A DNA stretch of 8,406 nucleotides from positions 1 to 8,406 of the forward strand of contig CALXKG010000165.1 in NCBI GenBank assembly GCA_944388825.1, given 5' to 3'. The stretch's first letter is position 1. Each line of letters begins with the position of its first letter. Made by a program: the position numbers and the translations under genes. Source of the stretch: an uncultured Clostridia bacterium. Lineage in GTDB: Bacteria > Bacillota > Clostridia > Oscillospirales > Ruminococcaceae. The notes beneath the pieces are model-generated. The model made no database searches. It had not been told where the DNA came from and saw only the letters and a list, made by a program, of their open reading frames with translations. Below, in pieces: positions 1 through 6,345 of this stretch.

Positions 1-294
1 GACGCGGGCTGGATCACCGAAAACCTGGACGCGATCGCCGCCAATATCGTCGAGTCGCTGGCCCGCTATTTCGGCATCCCCTTCATCACCCCCCAGCCGG
101 TCCGGGCGGGGGTCGTAAAGACCGGCGGCGGGCGGCTGAACCTGCGGGATAAGCCGGATACGGAGGCAAAAATCCTCCTCAAGATCCCAAACGGCGGCTC
201 GGTCATCGTCTTCAGCGAATGGAACGGCTGGTACGTCGTCCAGTACGGCGGCAAGATCGGGTATGCCCGGAAGGAGTATATCGCCCTTTCCTGA
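1..294 (+). CDS. Cell-wall hydrolase, probable N-acetylmuramoyl-L-alanine amidase with C-terminal SH3b domain (5' truncated)
   Basis: Frame 1 is open from the first base to the TGA at 292-294, giving 97 residues of the C-terminus; the start lies outside the window. Visible residues about 1-30 form an amphipathic helix (WITENLDAIAANIV...LARYFGIPF) of the kind that closes the catalytic domain of Amidase_3-type peptidoglycan amidases. Residues about 38-97 form a bacterial SH3 (SH3b) domain, with LNLRDKP, a hydrophobic strand, then W-NGWYVVQYGGKIGYARKEYI. SH3b domains bind cell-wall peptides or glycans and target secreted hydrolases. The expected role is cleavage of the amide bond between MurNAc and L-Ala outside the cell. 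The SH3b call is strong. The amidase call rests only on the short helix, so another secreted cell-wall enzyme is possible. The gene is convergent with the lipoprotein gene at 372-1634. Confidence 0.65.
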   Translation, partial: DAGWITENLDAIAANIVESLARYFGIPFITPQPVRAGVVKTGGGRLNLRDKPDTEAKILLKIPNGGSVIVFSEWNGWYVVQYGGKIGYARKEYIALS

Positions 295-318
295 AGCGGG
301 ACGCCCGTCCCGCACGCA

Positions 319-346
319 GAAGACCGGCCGCATATGGCCGGTCTTC
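319..346. terminator. Perfect 11-bp hairpin between convergent genes
   Basis: GAAGACCGGCC (319-329) and GGCCGGTCTTC (336-346) pair perfectly around a 6-nt GCATAT loop. The hairpin sits 25 nt past the stop of the upstream + gene and 26 nt past the stop of the - gene at 372, so it could end both transcripts. Neither side has a clear T tract, so it may be a weak or factor-assisted terminator, or a 3'-end stabiliser. Confidence 0.6.
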
Positions 347-371
347 CATCCTCTGCCGCCCGGCGGGGGAA

Positions 372-1634
372 CTACTGACCTTCCGTGAAAAAGCTGAGGA
401 CGAGGTCGAACAGCTCCTGGAACTCCCGGCCGTCCTCCTCCGTCCGCTCGCCCCATCCGGTCAGCATCGCGATCGCGTAAGGCCGCCCGGCATAGACGAC
501 GGCGGCGGAGTGCAGCTCGTTGTCCCACCAGCCGTACTTCTGCCCGACCTCCAGCTCCGACCGGAACAGCTTATCGTCGGTCGAGGTGTAGATCTCCCGG
601 AAGAAGGCGGCGTTCTCCGCCCCCGATTCCATATACCGGAAGGCCATCGCCGCGAAGGTGCAGCAGTCGGGCGCGGTCGTGACCGAATCGGTCGAGTCGT
701 TTAAGGGGCGCTCCAGCCCGAATGCCTCCCCGTTGATCCACTCCTTGAATTCCGACACCGGGAAGCGGCTTTTGAGCATCGACAGGGCGGTGTTGTCGGA
801 GTAGACGATCATATATTCAATGAGCGTCCGGACGGTATAGGCGTCCCCATACGCCCCGTCCTGGATGATCCCGGCGGCCCCGACATGGAGGGCGGCGGTG
901 TATTCGATTTCTTCATCCAGGTCGATCTCCCCCCGGTCGGCCCGCTGCAGCAGCCAGAGGGCGTAGGGCAGCTTATAGACGCTGGCGATGTAAAAGTACC
1001 CGCTTGACCCCGGCGCGTCCCACTCCCAGCGGCTGCCGCTGACCAGGTCTTCCACCACGACCGACGCCCCGGGCATCTTGGTAAGCAGCGCCCGCACCGC
1101 TTCCACCTGCCCGTCGGTCAGGGCAAAGGCGTCCGGGACGGCGTACCCGTCTGCCCCGACCCATTTCCCGTCGATATACCGGCTTTTCACCAGCGCGCCG
1201 TCTTCCCCGGCATACCGGTACCCGTCCGGCAGCGAGATCCAGCCGGTGTCCATGATATAGTCGTCCCCGAGGTAATATTCTTTGCCGTCCACTCTGACAA
1301 GGCCGGTTTGCAGCACCCCGCCTTCCCCGGCGTAGAGCCAGCCCTCCGGCGTTTCGATCCAGCCGGACTGCCGGAAACCGTCCGCGTCAAACCAGTATCC
1401 CGCCCCGTCATACCAGGTAAACCCTTTCGCGTACCCGCCGCTCCCGTCCCGGAGGCGGACGCCGCCGGACGTTTCCTCCCAGCCGGGCGGCAGCGGCTCC
1501 TCTTCCGCCGGACGGGAGGCGGACGCTTCCGGTTCCCGGGCGTGGGCCGGCCCGGCCTGTAAGACCACCGGCTGGCTGCAGCTGGTCGCGGCCAACAGGC
1601 AGGCAGCTAAAAAGAGCGCTATCCGTTTTTTCAT
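372..1634 (-). CDS. Lipoprotein with cell-wall-binding repeats and a class A beta-lactamase-fold serine hydrolase domain
   Basis: 420 residues. The N-terminus MKKRIALFLAACLLAATSC is a signal sequence with a probable lipobox ending at Cys19, so the protein is likely anchored outside the membrane. A linker rich in Glu, Pro and Ala follows. Residues about 50-165 hold Gly/Trp/Tyr-rich repeats of the choline/cell-wall-binding type (GWIETPEGWLYAGEGGVLQTG, GWISLPDGYRYAGEDGALV). Residues about 172-420 match the beta-lactamase2 (class A fold) family: SxxK at Ser218-Lys221 (SVYK), SDN at 279-281, and K366-Y-G368 in place of the KTG triad. A Glu308-R-P-L-Asn312 segment resembles the class A ExxLN omega-loop motif. 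The likely role is an acyl-serine hydrolase or penicillin-interacting surface protein; resistance cannot be inferred. The start has an AAGGGG ribosome binding site at 1642-1650 and a good promoter upstream. It is transcribed divergently from the dCMP deaminase gene. Confidence 0.85.
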   Translation of the reverse strand: MKKRIALFLAACLLAATSCSQPVVLQAGPAHAREPEASASRPAEEEPLPPGWEETSGGVRLRDGSGGYAKGFTWYDGAGYWFDADGFRQSGWIETPEGWLYAGEGGVLQTGLVRVDGKEYYLGDDYIMDTGWISLPDGYRYAGEDGALVKSRYIDGKWVGADGYAVPDAFALTDGQVEAVRALLTKMPGASVVVEDLVSGSRWEWDAPGSSGYFYIASVYKLPYALWLLQRADRGEIDLDEEIEYTAALHVGAAGIIQDGAYGDAYTVRTLIEYMIVYSDNTALSMLKSRFPVSEFKEWINGEAFGLERPLNDSTDSVTTAPDCCTFAAMAFRYMESGAENAAFFREIYTSTDDKLFRSELEVGQKYGWWDNELHSAAVVYAGRPYAIAMLTGWGERTEEDGREFQELFDLVLSFFTEGQ

Positions 1635-1691
1635 CGCTTATCCGCCCCTTCGGTCAAAAATCATCGGAAAAAGACATTTTCCTCCAGTTTT

Positions 1692-1720
1692 ATTATAGCC
1701 GAACGGGCGGCAAACCGCAA
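1692..1720 (-). promoter_or_regulatory. Sigma-A-type promoter of the serine hydrolase lipoprotein gene
   Basis: Reading the - strand, TTGCGG (1720-1715) is followed by a 17-bp spacer and a perfect TATAAT (1697-1692). The predicted transcript would have a leader of about 50 nt before the ATG at 1634. The leader contains a small inverted repeat, GGAAAA-N5-TTTTCC (1666-1682), of unknown meaning. Confidence 0.75.
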
Positions 1721-1761
1721 GGGGGAACGGCAAAATCCTCCCGGGAAGGGCGGACGACCCC

Positions 1762-1790
1762 TTGACTTTCAGGGGAAGAAACGGTACAAT
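1762..1790 (+). promoter_or_regulatory. Sigma-A-type promoter of the dCMP deaminase gene
   Basis: TTGACT (1762-1767), a 17-bp spacer and TACAAT (1785-1790) make a near-consensus housekeeping promoter. Transcription should start near 1797, giving a leader of about 45 nt to the ATG at 1843. The ribosome binding site GGAGG is at 1833-1837. An inverted repeat, TTTATA-N6-TATAAA (1793-1810), overlaps the predicted start point and may be an operator. Confidence 0.8.
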
Positions 1791-1842
1791 CTTTTATATG
1801 AAAGTATAAACCCCTTTTCCCTGGAACGGAACGGAGGCACCG

Positions 1843-2322
1843 ATGAAACGCAAAGATTACATCAGCTGGGACGAATACTTTATGGGGGTGGCCCTGCTCG
1901 CCGCCCGGCGCAGCAAGGACCCGAACACCCAGGTCGGCGCCTGCATCGTAAGCGAAGACAACATCATCCTCTCCACTGGCTACAACGGCTTCCCCACCGG
2001 CTGCTCGGACGACGAGTACCCCTGGGCGCGGGAGGGGGAAGAAAACAAATACCCCTACGTCGTCCACGCGGAGCTAAACGCCATCTTAAACAGCAGCGGC
2101 AAGTCGCTGCGCGGGGCGCGGATCTACGTCGCCCTTTTCCCCTGCAACGAGTGCGCCAAAGCGATCATCCAATCCGGCATCCGGGAGGTCGTCTACCTAT
2201 CGGACAAATACGCCGGCACCCCGTCGATGGTCGCCTCCAGGCGGATGTTCCAGTCGGCCGGGGTCAAGGTCCGCCAGCTGGAGACGGAGCTGAAAAAGCT
2301 CACCCTTTCGTTTGAGCCTTGA
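1843..2322 (+). CDS. dCMP deaminase (ComEB-type, zinc-dependent cytidine deaminase family)
   Basis: 159 residues, full length for the family. It converts dCMP to dUMP, supplying the precursor for thymidylate synthase, in the cytoplasm. The zinc-binding and catalytic signature is complete: H75-A-E77, with Glu77 as the proton shuttle, and P100-C-x-x-C104 (PCNEC). The N-terminal SWDEYFMGVALLAARRSKDP and the TQVGACIV segment are typical of deoxycytidylate deaminases rather than cytidine or guanine deaminases, as is NGFPTGCSD (residues 48-56) before the HAE motif. B. subtilis calls its orthologue ComEB, but no other competence genes are visible here. It is a single-gene transcript with its own promoter, a GGAGG ribosome binding site 6 nt before the ATG, and a terminator at 2588-2612 beyond a palindromic element. 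I see nothing truncated or missing. Confidence 0.93.
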   Translation: MKRKDYISWDEYFMGVALLAARRSKDPNTQVGACIVSEDNIILSTGYNGFPTGCSDDEYPWAREGEENKYPYVVHAELNAILNSSGKSLRGARIYVALFPCNECAKAIIQSGIREVVYLSDKYAGTPSMVASRRMFQSAGVKVRQLETELKKLTLSFEP

Positions 2323-2330
2323 TTGTTTGT

Positions 2331-2562
2331 AAAACAACTTAACGGAAACGCACACACGCAAAAGGCTCCCTCTCCGAGGGAGCTGGCCGCGCAGCGGACT
2401 GAAGGAGTGGGGCTGGACAGCAAAGCTGTCTAGCCCTATAACCGAAATTTCTTAAAGGAAAAACAGCTTTCGCTTGTTTTTCCCACTCCTTCCGGCGCAT
2501 CCGCGCCACCTCCCTCGGAGAGGGAGGCCGGGGTTCGTGCCTTCCGGAAAGTTGTATGGTTG
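2331..2562. repeat. Palindromic intergenic element, copy 1 (MITE-like, structured)
   Basis: This element lies immediately after the dCMP deaminase stop and has a second copy at 4491-4727. Two 46-bp arms (2364-2409 and 2484-2529) are imperfect inverted repeats of each other, so the whole element can fold as one long hairpin. Each arm also folds alone: GCTCCCTC/GAGGGAGC at 2365-2383 and CCTCCCTC/GAGGGAGG near the right end, plus smaller GC hairpins. The 74-bp centre holds a 12-bp stem with a 3-nt loop (2410-2436) and a GGAAAAACA/TGTTTTTCC stem (2457-2465 with 2475-2483). Weaker inverted homology continues outward to ACAACTT (2334-2340) and AAGTTGT (2549-2555). I found no coding capacity and no clear target-site duplication. 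I recall similar sequences as interspersed repeats in GC-rich Clostridia, but a search is needed to name the family. Confidence 0.85.
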
Positions 2563-2587
2563 AAAAGATCCAATACGCATCCCTTCA

Positions 2588-2612
2588 CCCGCGGCGCCCC
2601 CGCGGGCTTTTT
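2588..2612 (+). terminator. Rho-independent terminator of the dCMP deaminase transcript
   Basis: CCCGCG (2588-2593) pairs with CGCGGG (2601-2606) across a 7-nt loop and is followed by CTTTTT. It lies about 265 nt past the deaminase stop, so the transcript should include all of palindromic element copy 1 unless that element stops transcription first. Confidence 0.75.
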
Positions 2613-2620
2613 GCGTTCCC

Positions 2621-2660
2621 TTGACTTTTTCCGCCAAAAGGGGTAAACTTATGTTATAAT
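2621..2660 (+). promoter_or_regulatory. Promoter region of the glycolipid/acyltransferase operon
   Basis: Two overlapping possibilities are visible. One is an extended -10, TGTTATAAT (2652-2660), with a perfect TATAAT and no good -35 at the right distance. The other is TTGACT (2621-2626), a 17-bp spacer, and a poor TAAACT (2644-2649). The extended -10 is the better candidate. The ribosome binding site AAAGGA is at 2688-2693, before the ATG at 2703. Confidence 0.65.
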
Positions 2661-2702
2661 AGGTTAAATATCTTTTCCGGCCATACGAAAGGATGAAACC
2701 GT

Positions 2703-3860
2703 ATGAAATTCCTGATCCTCTCCTGCGGGACCGGCGGCGGGCACAACGACGCCGGCCGGGGCGCCGCCGAAGCCCTCCGGGCGGCCGGGCACGAGGCGGT
2801 CTTTTTAAACGAGTATCTGGGGCTTGCCGGCAAGCGGGTCGACCAGCTGATCTGTTCCCTGTACATGAACACCGTCACCCGCCGCCCCGGCCTCTTCCGG
2901 GCGGTCTACGGCCTCGGGCGGGGAGTCTCGTCCGCGCTGCGCCCGCTGGGGCTGAAATCCCCGGTCTACCGCCTGAACGCCGGGCGGCTCGCCCGGGCGC
3001 TCGGGGCGCTGATCGAACGGGAAAGGTTTGACGCGGTCATCATGTCCCACCTCTACCCGGCCGAGACGCTGACCGCCCTGAAGCGCCGGGGGTTCCCGCT
3101 GCCGCCCACCATCGCCGTCGCGACCGACCACACCGCCATCCCCTTCTGGGAGGAGACTGAGTGCGACTGGTATATCGTGCCGGATACGGACACCCTCCTG
3201 GACTTTGAAAGGCGCGGCGTCCCCCGGGAGAAGCTGGTCCCCCTCGGCATCCCGGCCCCCCTCGCCTTCGCCCCGCCGGAAGACCGGGCGGCGGTACGGG
3301 CGGCGCTGGGGTTTGCAGAAGGGAAAAAGTACATCCTGCTGATGAGCGGCAGCATGGGCGCCGGGGATATCGAAGGGTTTATCCGCGCCCTCCGGGGGGA
3401 GATGGACGGGGACGCCCATCTCATCGCCGTATGCGGCAAAAACGAACCCCTCTGGGAGCGGCTGCGGCTTATTTACGGCAGCGACCCGCAGGTCACCGTC
3501 ACCGGCTACCTGCAGGACACCGCCCGGTATATGCAGGCCTGCGACCTGCTGTTTACCAAACCCGGTGGGCTCACGACCACCGAGTCGGCCCTCTGCCGCA
3601 TCCCGACGGTGCTGCTCCCGGCCATCTCCCAATGCGAAGACGCCAACCGGAAAGCCTTTTTAAAAGCCCGCGCCGCCTGCCAGGGGGCGGACGACGCCGA
3701 GCGGATCGGGCGGGGGCTGAAGCTGCTCCTCCCCGAGAACGCCGCCCGGATGCGCCGGGCCCAGCAGAAGATGCTGCCGGAAAACCCGGCGGTGAAACTC
3801 GCCGCATTCGCCGAAAGGATGGTGATCATGCGTGACGATCCCGGTTCTCCCGGCGCTTAA
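2703..3860 (+). CDS. GT28 / MGDG-synthase-like diacylglycerol glycosyltransferase (UgtP-type)
   Basis: 385 residues. The family transfers a sugar from a UDP-sugar to diacylglycerol, making glycolipids for the membrane and, in many Firmicutes, the lipid anchor of lipoteichoic acid; it works at the inner membrane face. The N-terminal MGDG-synthase domain (residues about 1-170) starts with the FLILSCGTGGGHN acceptor-side loop (GGGHN at 11-15). The C-terminal GT28 domain (about 205-375) carries LMSGSMGAG, a VTVTGYLQD strand, and the sugar-nucleotide loop TKPGGLTTTES (285-295). The family TDxxxHxxW motif is TDHTAIPFW here (141-149), with Ile at the expected His. The start is set by AAAGGA at 2688-2693. 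Its last 29 bp overlap the acyltransferase gene, implying coupled translation. The acceptor and sugar are inferred; GT28 relatives such as MurG are less likely given the N-terminal domain. Confidence 0.85.
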   Translation: MKFLILSCGTGGGHNDAGRGAAEALRAAGHEAVFLNEYLGLAGKRVDQLICSLYMNTVTRRPGLFRAVYGLGRGVSSALRPLGLKSPVYRLNAGRLARALGALIERERFDAVIMSHLYPAETLTALKRRGFPLPPTIAVATDHTAIPFWEETECDWYIVPDTDTLLDFERRGVPREKLVPLGIPAPLAFAPPEDRAAVRAALGFAEGKKYILLMSGSMGAGDIEGFIRALRGEMDGDAHLIAVCGKNEPLWERLRLIYGSDPQVTVTGYLQDTARYMQACDLLFTKPGGLTTTESALCRIPTVLLPAISQCEDANRKAFLKARAACQGADDAERIGRGLKLLLPENAARMRRAQQKMLPENPAVKLAAFAERMVIMRDDPGSPGA

Positions 3861-4485
3861 CTGGCAGATGGACGCCAGCTGGGAAGCGGTCCTCCTTTAC
3901 GGGCTGATCGGCTACCTCTCGGGGAGTTTTTTAAGCGCCTACTACATCCCCCTCTGGCTGCGCCATATCGACGTCACCGAGGATACCCCCGACCACAACC
4001 CCGGCACCGCCAACGCCTTCCAGAAGGCGGGCATCCCCTGCGGGGTGCTGGTGCTGGCCTGCGAGCTGGTCAAGGGGATGCTGCCGGTGATGCTCGCCCG
4101 GGACCGGATCCCGGTCTATTCCCCCGGCTTTGCGCTCATCATGCTGGCGCCGGTCGTCGGCCACGGCTGGAGCTGCTTCTACAAAGGGGGCGGCAAGGCG
4201 ATCGCCGTCACCTTCGGGGTGCTGCTGGGGCTTCTGCCGGAAGCGCGGCCGCTGGTGCTGCTCTGTTTTTTCTATATCCTCTTTTCAACGGTCCTGCGCA
4301 TCCGCTCCCACCGGCAGCGGTCGTTTGCCACCTTTTTCTTTTGGAGCCTGTCGGTGTTCCTGCTGGTGCGGATCCCGCCGGTGGCGGCCGGGTGCGCCGG
4401 GATCGCGGCGGTACTGCTCTATAAGCACCGCCGCCCGGACGGCGAAGGCAGCCGGGGACGGCGGCGGATCCGGAAACGGGTTTAA
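3832..4485 (+). CDS. PlsY-family glycerol-3-phosphate acyltransferase, divergent
   Basis: 217 residues, integral membrane protein with about five hydrophobic segments (near 19-41, 68-88, 98-112, 125-155 and 168-197). PlsY moves an acyl group from acyl-phosphate to glycerol-3-phosphate, the first committed step of phospholipid synthesis. All three PlsY motifs can be traced: motif 1 GYLSGS (27-32), motif 2 DHNPGTANAF (54-63), and motif 3 GH...YKGGGKAIA (110-125). Motif 2 has NPGTAN instead of the classical GSGNIGATN, and motif 3 is spaced differently from the usual FKGGKAVA. This marks a divergent subfamily, so I give no symbol. Start is GTG at 3832, overlapping the glycosyltransferase gene by 29 bp, with AAAGGA at 3814-3819; an in-frame ATG at 3868 is the alternative. 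The tail (201-217) is very Arg-rich. A second, classical plsY elsewhere in the genome would suggest a specialised role here. Confidence 0.85.
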   Translation: MTIPVLPALNWQMDASWEAVLLYGLIGYLSGSFLSAYYIPLWLRHIDVTEDTPDHNPGTANAFQKAGIPCGVLVLACELVKGMLPVMLARDRIPVYSPGFALIMLAPVVGHGWSCFYKGGGKAIAVTFGVLLGLLPEARPLVLLCFFYILFSTVLRIRSHRQRSFATFFFWSLSVFLLVRIPPVAAGCAGIAAVLLYKHRRPDGEGSRGRRRIRKRV

Positions 4486-4490
4486 GCCTT

Positions 4491-4727
4491 ATACAAACTA
4501 CTTAATGGATACGCACGCACTTCAAAGAGGCTCCCTCTCCGAGGGAGCTGGCCGCGCAGCGGACTGAAGGAGTGTGGTTAGACAGCTTGCTGTATAACCA
4601 CATAAGCAAAATAGTTTGAAAGAAAAACAGTTTATGCTTGTTTTTCCCACTCCTTCCGGCGCATCCGCGCCACCTCCCTCGGGGAGGGAGGCCGGGGTTG
4701 GCGCCTTCTGAAAAGTTGTATTGTTGT
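4491..4727. repeat. Palindromic intergenic element, copy 2 (MITE-like, structured)
   Basis: Second copy of the element at 2331-2562, starting a few bases past the stop of the PlsY-family gene. Its left arm (4529-4574) is identical over 46 bp to the left arm of copy 1. Its right arm (4648-4693) differs at one position. The 73-bp centre is clearly diverged, yet it still folds: TGGTTA/TAACCA and ACAGC/GCTGT form the central stem (4575-4600), and GAAAAACA/TGTTTTTC is kept. It lies between convergent genes, just before a bidirectional terminator. No ORF in it looks real. Confidence 0.85.
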
Positions 4728-4734
4728 TGAAAAA

Positions 4735-4776
4735 AAACACAAAAACGCCTCCGGTTTTCACCCAGAGGCGTTTTTT
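4735..4776. terminator. Bidirectional rho-independent terminator between the lipid operon and htrA
   Basis: AAAAACGCCTC (4741-4751) pairs with GAGGCGTTTTT (4765-4775). The A-rich left flank and the T tract on the right give a U tract for either strand. It should end the GT28-PlsY transcript coming from the left and the htrA transcript coming from the right. Confidence 0.88.
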
Positions 4777-4805
4777 ATGTCAATCCGGCGTCCCGGTATT
4801 TGCCG

Positions 4806-6320
4806 TTATTCCGCAGGGTCGGGGTTTTCGACCAGCGTGACGGTGGCGTTCACCATCTTCCCTTCCCGCTCCAGCGACAGCTCGACCGTATCCCCCGGCT
4901 CCTTATCGGCCAGGTACCCGGTCACATCGTCCAGCACGGTGACGATATTCCCGTCGATCGAGATGATCCGGTCGTCCGCCTGCAGGCCGGCGTCGGCGGT
5001 CGACTGCTCGGTCACTTCAACGATATAGACCCCGGCGGCCGGGAGGCCGGCCTGGGCCGCCTGCTGGCCGGTGTAGGCCCTGGCGGTGATGCCGAGCACC
5101 GCTTTATTGGAGGTCTGCTGGACGGTCGAGCCCTGCTCTTCATCCGCTTGCTTCCCGGCGTCCGGGTCGACGTACTCCCCTTCGGTGATCAGCGCCGAGG
5201 CGATCTCCATCGCCTTATTGACCGGGATCGCGAACCCCAGCCCCTCGGCGTCGGCGTCAGAGGACTTGGCGTTGACGATGCCGATCAGCTCCCCGCGGTC
5301 GTTGAACAGCCCGCCGCCCGAGTTGCCGGGGCTGACCGGGGCGCTGGTCTGGAAGACGTTGATGGTGGTCTGGATGGTGTAGGTGTCGTCGTTGGACTGC
5401 CCGCCGCCGAAGAAGTAGTCCCAGTAGCTGCCGTAGCCGCCGGAACTGCCGTTGTCGGAGGCGTCCCCCGTCTCATCCCGGTAGACGGTCATCTGCATCG
5501 AGATATCCCGGCTGACGGCGGAAATGAGCCCGTCGGTGATCGAGCCGGAGAACCGCCCCTCGGGGTTGCCGATGGCGAAGACCTGTTCCCCCTGGACGAC
5601 CGCGTCGGAATCGGCGATCTTTGCGGCCGAAAGGCCGGTGGCGTCGATCTTGATGACGGCGATATCGTTTTGCGGGTACTGGCCGACCACTTCGGCGTCA
5701 TAGACCGTCCCGTCGGAGGCCTGCACCTGGATGGTGTCCGCCCCCTCAATGACGTGGTCGCAGGTGAGGATATACCCGTCCTCCGAGATGATGACGCCGG
5801 AACCGGCGCCGCCCGAGACCTGGGTGCCGTACCAGAAGTTGTTGGTGGTCATCCGCTCGGTGACGATCGCGACGACCGACGGCTCGCACTGCTGGGCGAT
5901 CTGCTTGGCGTTCAGCGCGCCTTCTTCCGCGGCGGGCTCGCCGCCCGTTTCAGCCGCCGTCTCGACCCGCTGCACCACCACCCGGTCGACCTGCTGGTAG
6001 GCAAGGCTGGTGCCAAGATACCCGCCGCCGACCGCCAGCGCCGCGATCAGCACCGCGAAGATGGCGCGGCTAAGCCACAGCGGCATCTTTTTGCGGGGCT
6101 TTTTGGGTGCGGGCTCGGGGATGGGATTCCCGTCCGGCCCGATGTTCATGCCGGCTTCCCCGAAAGGCTGCCCGTTCCCGCCGTTTTGCCCCTCCTGCGC
6201 GGGGGACGGGCCCATCACAAAGCCCTGGCCCTGCATCGGCTGCTGGTTCGGCTGCTGGTTCTGGCTGTTTTCAGCGTTCTGGTTGTTCTGATTGTTCTGG
6301 TTCATAAAGCTGCCGTCCAT
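4806..6320 (-). CDS. htrA: HtrA/DegP-like membrane-anchored serine protease with one PDZ domain
   Basis: 504 residues. HtrA proteases degrade or refold misfolded exported proteins at the outer face of the membrane. Residues 1-78 are a cytoplasmic low-complexity stretch rich in Gln, Asn, Gly and Pro, ending in the basic KKPRKK (73-78). One transmembrane segment follows (about 82-106), placing the rest outside. The trypsin-like domain (about 138-385) has its full triad: His189 (TCDHV), Asp219 (QNDIAVIKI) and Ser334 (PGNSGG). The oxyanion loop differs from the usual DAAINPGNSGG (SAPVSPGNSGG here), and a Gly/Asp/Tyr-rich insertion (about 280-315) sits before it. A single PDZ domain occupies about 405-500. 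The ATG at 6320 has AGAGGGAGA about 8 nt upstream; an in-frame ATG five codons later is less likely. A CIRCE operator at 6499-6525 suggests heat-shock control by HrcA. Confidence 0.93.
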   Translation of the reverse strand: MDGSFMNQNNQNNQNAENSQNQQPNQQPMQGQGFVMGPSPAQEGQNGGNGQPFGEAGMNIGPDGNPIPEPAPKKPRKKMPLWLSRAIFAVLIAALAVGGGYLGTSLAYQQVDRVVVQRVETAAETGGEPAAEEGALNAKQIAQQCEPSVVAIVTERMTTNNFWYGTQVSGGAGSGVIISEDGYILTCDHVIEGADTIQVQASDGTVYDAEVVGQYPQNDIAVIKIDATGLSAAKIADSDAVVQGEQVFAIGNPEGRFSGSITDGLISAVSRDISMQMTVYRDETGDASDNGSSGGYGSYWDYFFGGGQSNDDTYTIQTTINVFQTSAPVSPGNSGGGLFNDRGELIGIVNAKSSDADAEGLGFAIPVNKAMEIASALITEGEYVDPDAGKQADEEQGSTVQQTSNKAVLGITARAYTGQQAAQAGLPAAGVYIVEVTEQSTADAGLQADDRIISIDGNIVTVLDDVTGYLADKEPGDTVELSLEREGKMVNATVTLVENPDPAE

Positions 6321-6345
6321 AATCCATTCTCCCTCTCTTATGCGG

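Noticed and set aside
372..1634. Antibiotic-resistance beta-lactamase
   Set aside because: The fold fits, but the KTG motif is altered, the Glu position is uncertain, and the protein carries wall-binding repeats. Housekeeping serine hydrolases of this type are common in Clostridia.
2331..2562. CRISPR array
   Set aside because: There are only two copies, 2 kb apart, of a 230-bp palindromic element; there are no short regularly spaced repeats.
2452..2637. Small ORFs within the palindromic elements
   Set aside because: Their translations follow the inverted-repeat structure, lack ribosome binding sites, and are not conserved between the two copies.
2331..4727. Composite transposon bounded by the two repeats
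   Set aside because: The repeats flank an ordinary lipid operon, no transposase is present, and the enclosed genes have the same base composition as the rest. Independent element copies are the simpler reading.
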